Part shown: piece by piece, positions 53,532-53,762 of the stretch | How the letters are laid out: every line of letters starts with the position of its first letter | Numbering within the stretch: the first letter of the stretch is position 1 | Translations under genes and position numbers: made by a program | Notes under the pieces: generated by a model | Seen by the model: only the letters and a program-made list of their open reading frames with translations | Told to the model about the DNA's origin: nothing | Databases searched by the model: none | Assembly (NCBI GenBank): GCA_023251725.1 | Contig: JAHEYG010000009.1 | Span: 1 to 53,762, forward strand | Origin: Sphingobacteriaceae bacterium | Lineage (GTDB): Bacteria; Bacteroidota; Bacteroidia; B-17B0; Aurantibacillaceae | Direction: 5' to 3' | DNA length: 53,762 bases

Positions 53532-53762
53532 TTAAATCTGAGAATTTTCTTTTTGAAATTTGGGGTTCGCATGATAATCGAAATTTTTTAACCATTCAAT
53601 GGCTTGGTCTTCGTTATTAAATAATTGTGTTGGCGATTTTGGTTTATTTATTTTTATAAAAAGGCTTCCCATTATTTTTGTTGCCAGTGATGTTACCACA
53701 AATGCACTGGCCTTTAAAACTTTTGAATATTCTTCGCCGGCCAGTAATTCTTTTCCTTCTGT
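53532..53762 (-). CDS. Partial small protein, C-terminal part only; STAS/SpoIIAA-like candidate
   Basis: The frame is open from the right edge to a TAA at 53534-53532, giving 76 C-terminal residues (TEGKELLAGEEYSKVLKASA ... NNEDQAIEWLKNF). The segment KPKSPTQLFNNEDQAIEWL looks like the end of small Bacteroidota proteins with a SpoIIAA/STAS-like fold, which finish in a DxxxAxxWL helix. Function is not known. It converges with glyA, 3 bases apart. Confidence 0.6.
   Translation of the reverse strand, partial: TEGKELLAGEEYSKVLKASAFVVTSLATKIMGSLFIKINKPKSPTQLFNNEDQAIEWLKNFDYHANPKFQKENSQI

Overview
The window looks like a chromosomal surface-polysaccharide (O-antigen or capsule type) locus from an AT-rich Bacteroidota genome. 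The taxon call rests on a UpxY/NusG-type antiterminator, promoter-like sites of the TTTG / TAnnTTTG kind, a PID-CTERM/exosortase pair, and a tyrosine-rich BY-kinase tail. I cannot place the order or genus. Apart from the right-hand 3 kb, almost everything is on the minus strand. From about 50.8 kb down to 1 there are some 46 tightly packed genes, mostly with gaps of a few bases or 4-base overlaps.

Layout in the direction of transcription (right to left). 50.8-46.9 kb: a Wzc-like tyrosine kinase, then HisH-like and HisF-like subunits separated by a heptanucleotide tandem repeat and paired hairpins. 46.9-43.4 kb: a promoter with upstream direct repeats, an HTH regulator, a UpxY-like antiterminator and the ABC exporter Wzm/Wzt. 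43.4-39.3 kb: a sugar epimerase, a PLP aminotransferase and an AsnB-like amidotransferase. 39.3-30.8 kb: the most interesting block. It carries homologues of all four enzymes that make activated phosphoramidate in Campylobacter jejuni (glutamine kinase, phosphoglutamine cytidylyltransferase, gamma-glutamyl-CDP-amidate hydrolase, CDP-amidate kinase), a methyltransferase of the kind found with them, a sulfotransferase-fold protein lacking the usual donor-binding lysine, and an inserted MBOAT/SGNH O-acylation pair. 30.8-17.1 kb: NodB-like, formyltransferase and WbqC proteins, glycosyltransferases, three more AsnB-like proteins and two SDRs. 17.1-9.2 kb: the sugar amidotransferase that should partner the distant HisH/HisF pair, two GT4 enzymes, and a LegB-nucleotidyltransferase-SDR-aminotransferase-WbqC cassette. 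9.2-0 kb: methyltransferases, an ATP-grasp/phosphoesterase pair, two tandem beta-propeller proteins, a polyprenol-type GT2 with a GT-C-like membrane protein, and a truncated pseB at the left edge.

Right of 50.9 kb the plus strand holds a three-gene exosortase unit (a tiny PID-CTERM cargo, an exosortase and a small membrane protein), then glyA. A partial minus-strand gene runs off the right edge.

Working model (inference): the locus builds an unusual amino-sugar and amide-rich glycan in the cytoplasm and exports it by Wzm/Wzt. It decorates the glycan with acetamidino, N-formyl, O-acyl and probably (O-methyl) phosphoramidate groups. No initiating transferase, Wzx, Wzy or Wza was recognised in the window, so the system is incomplete here.
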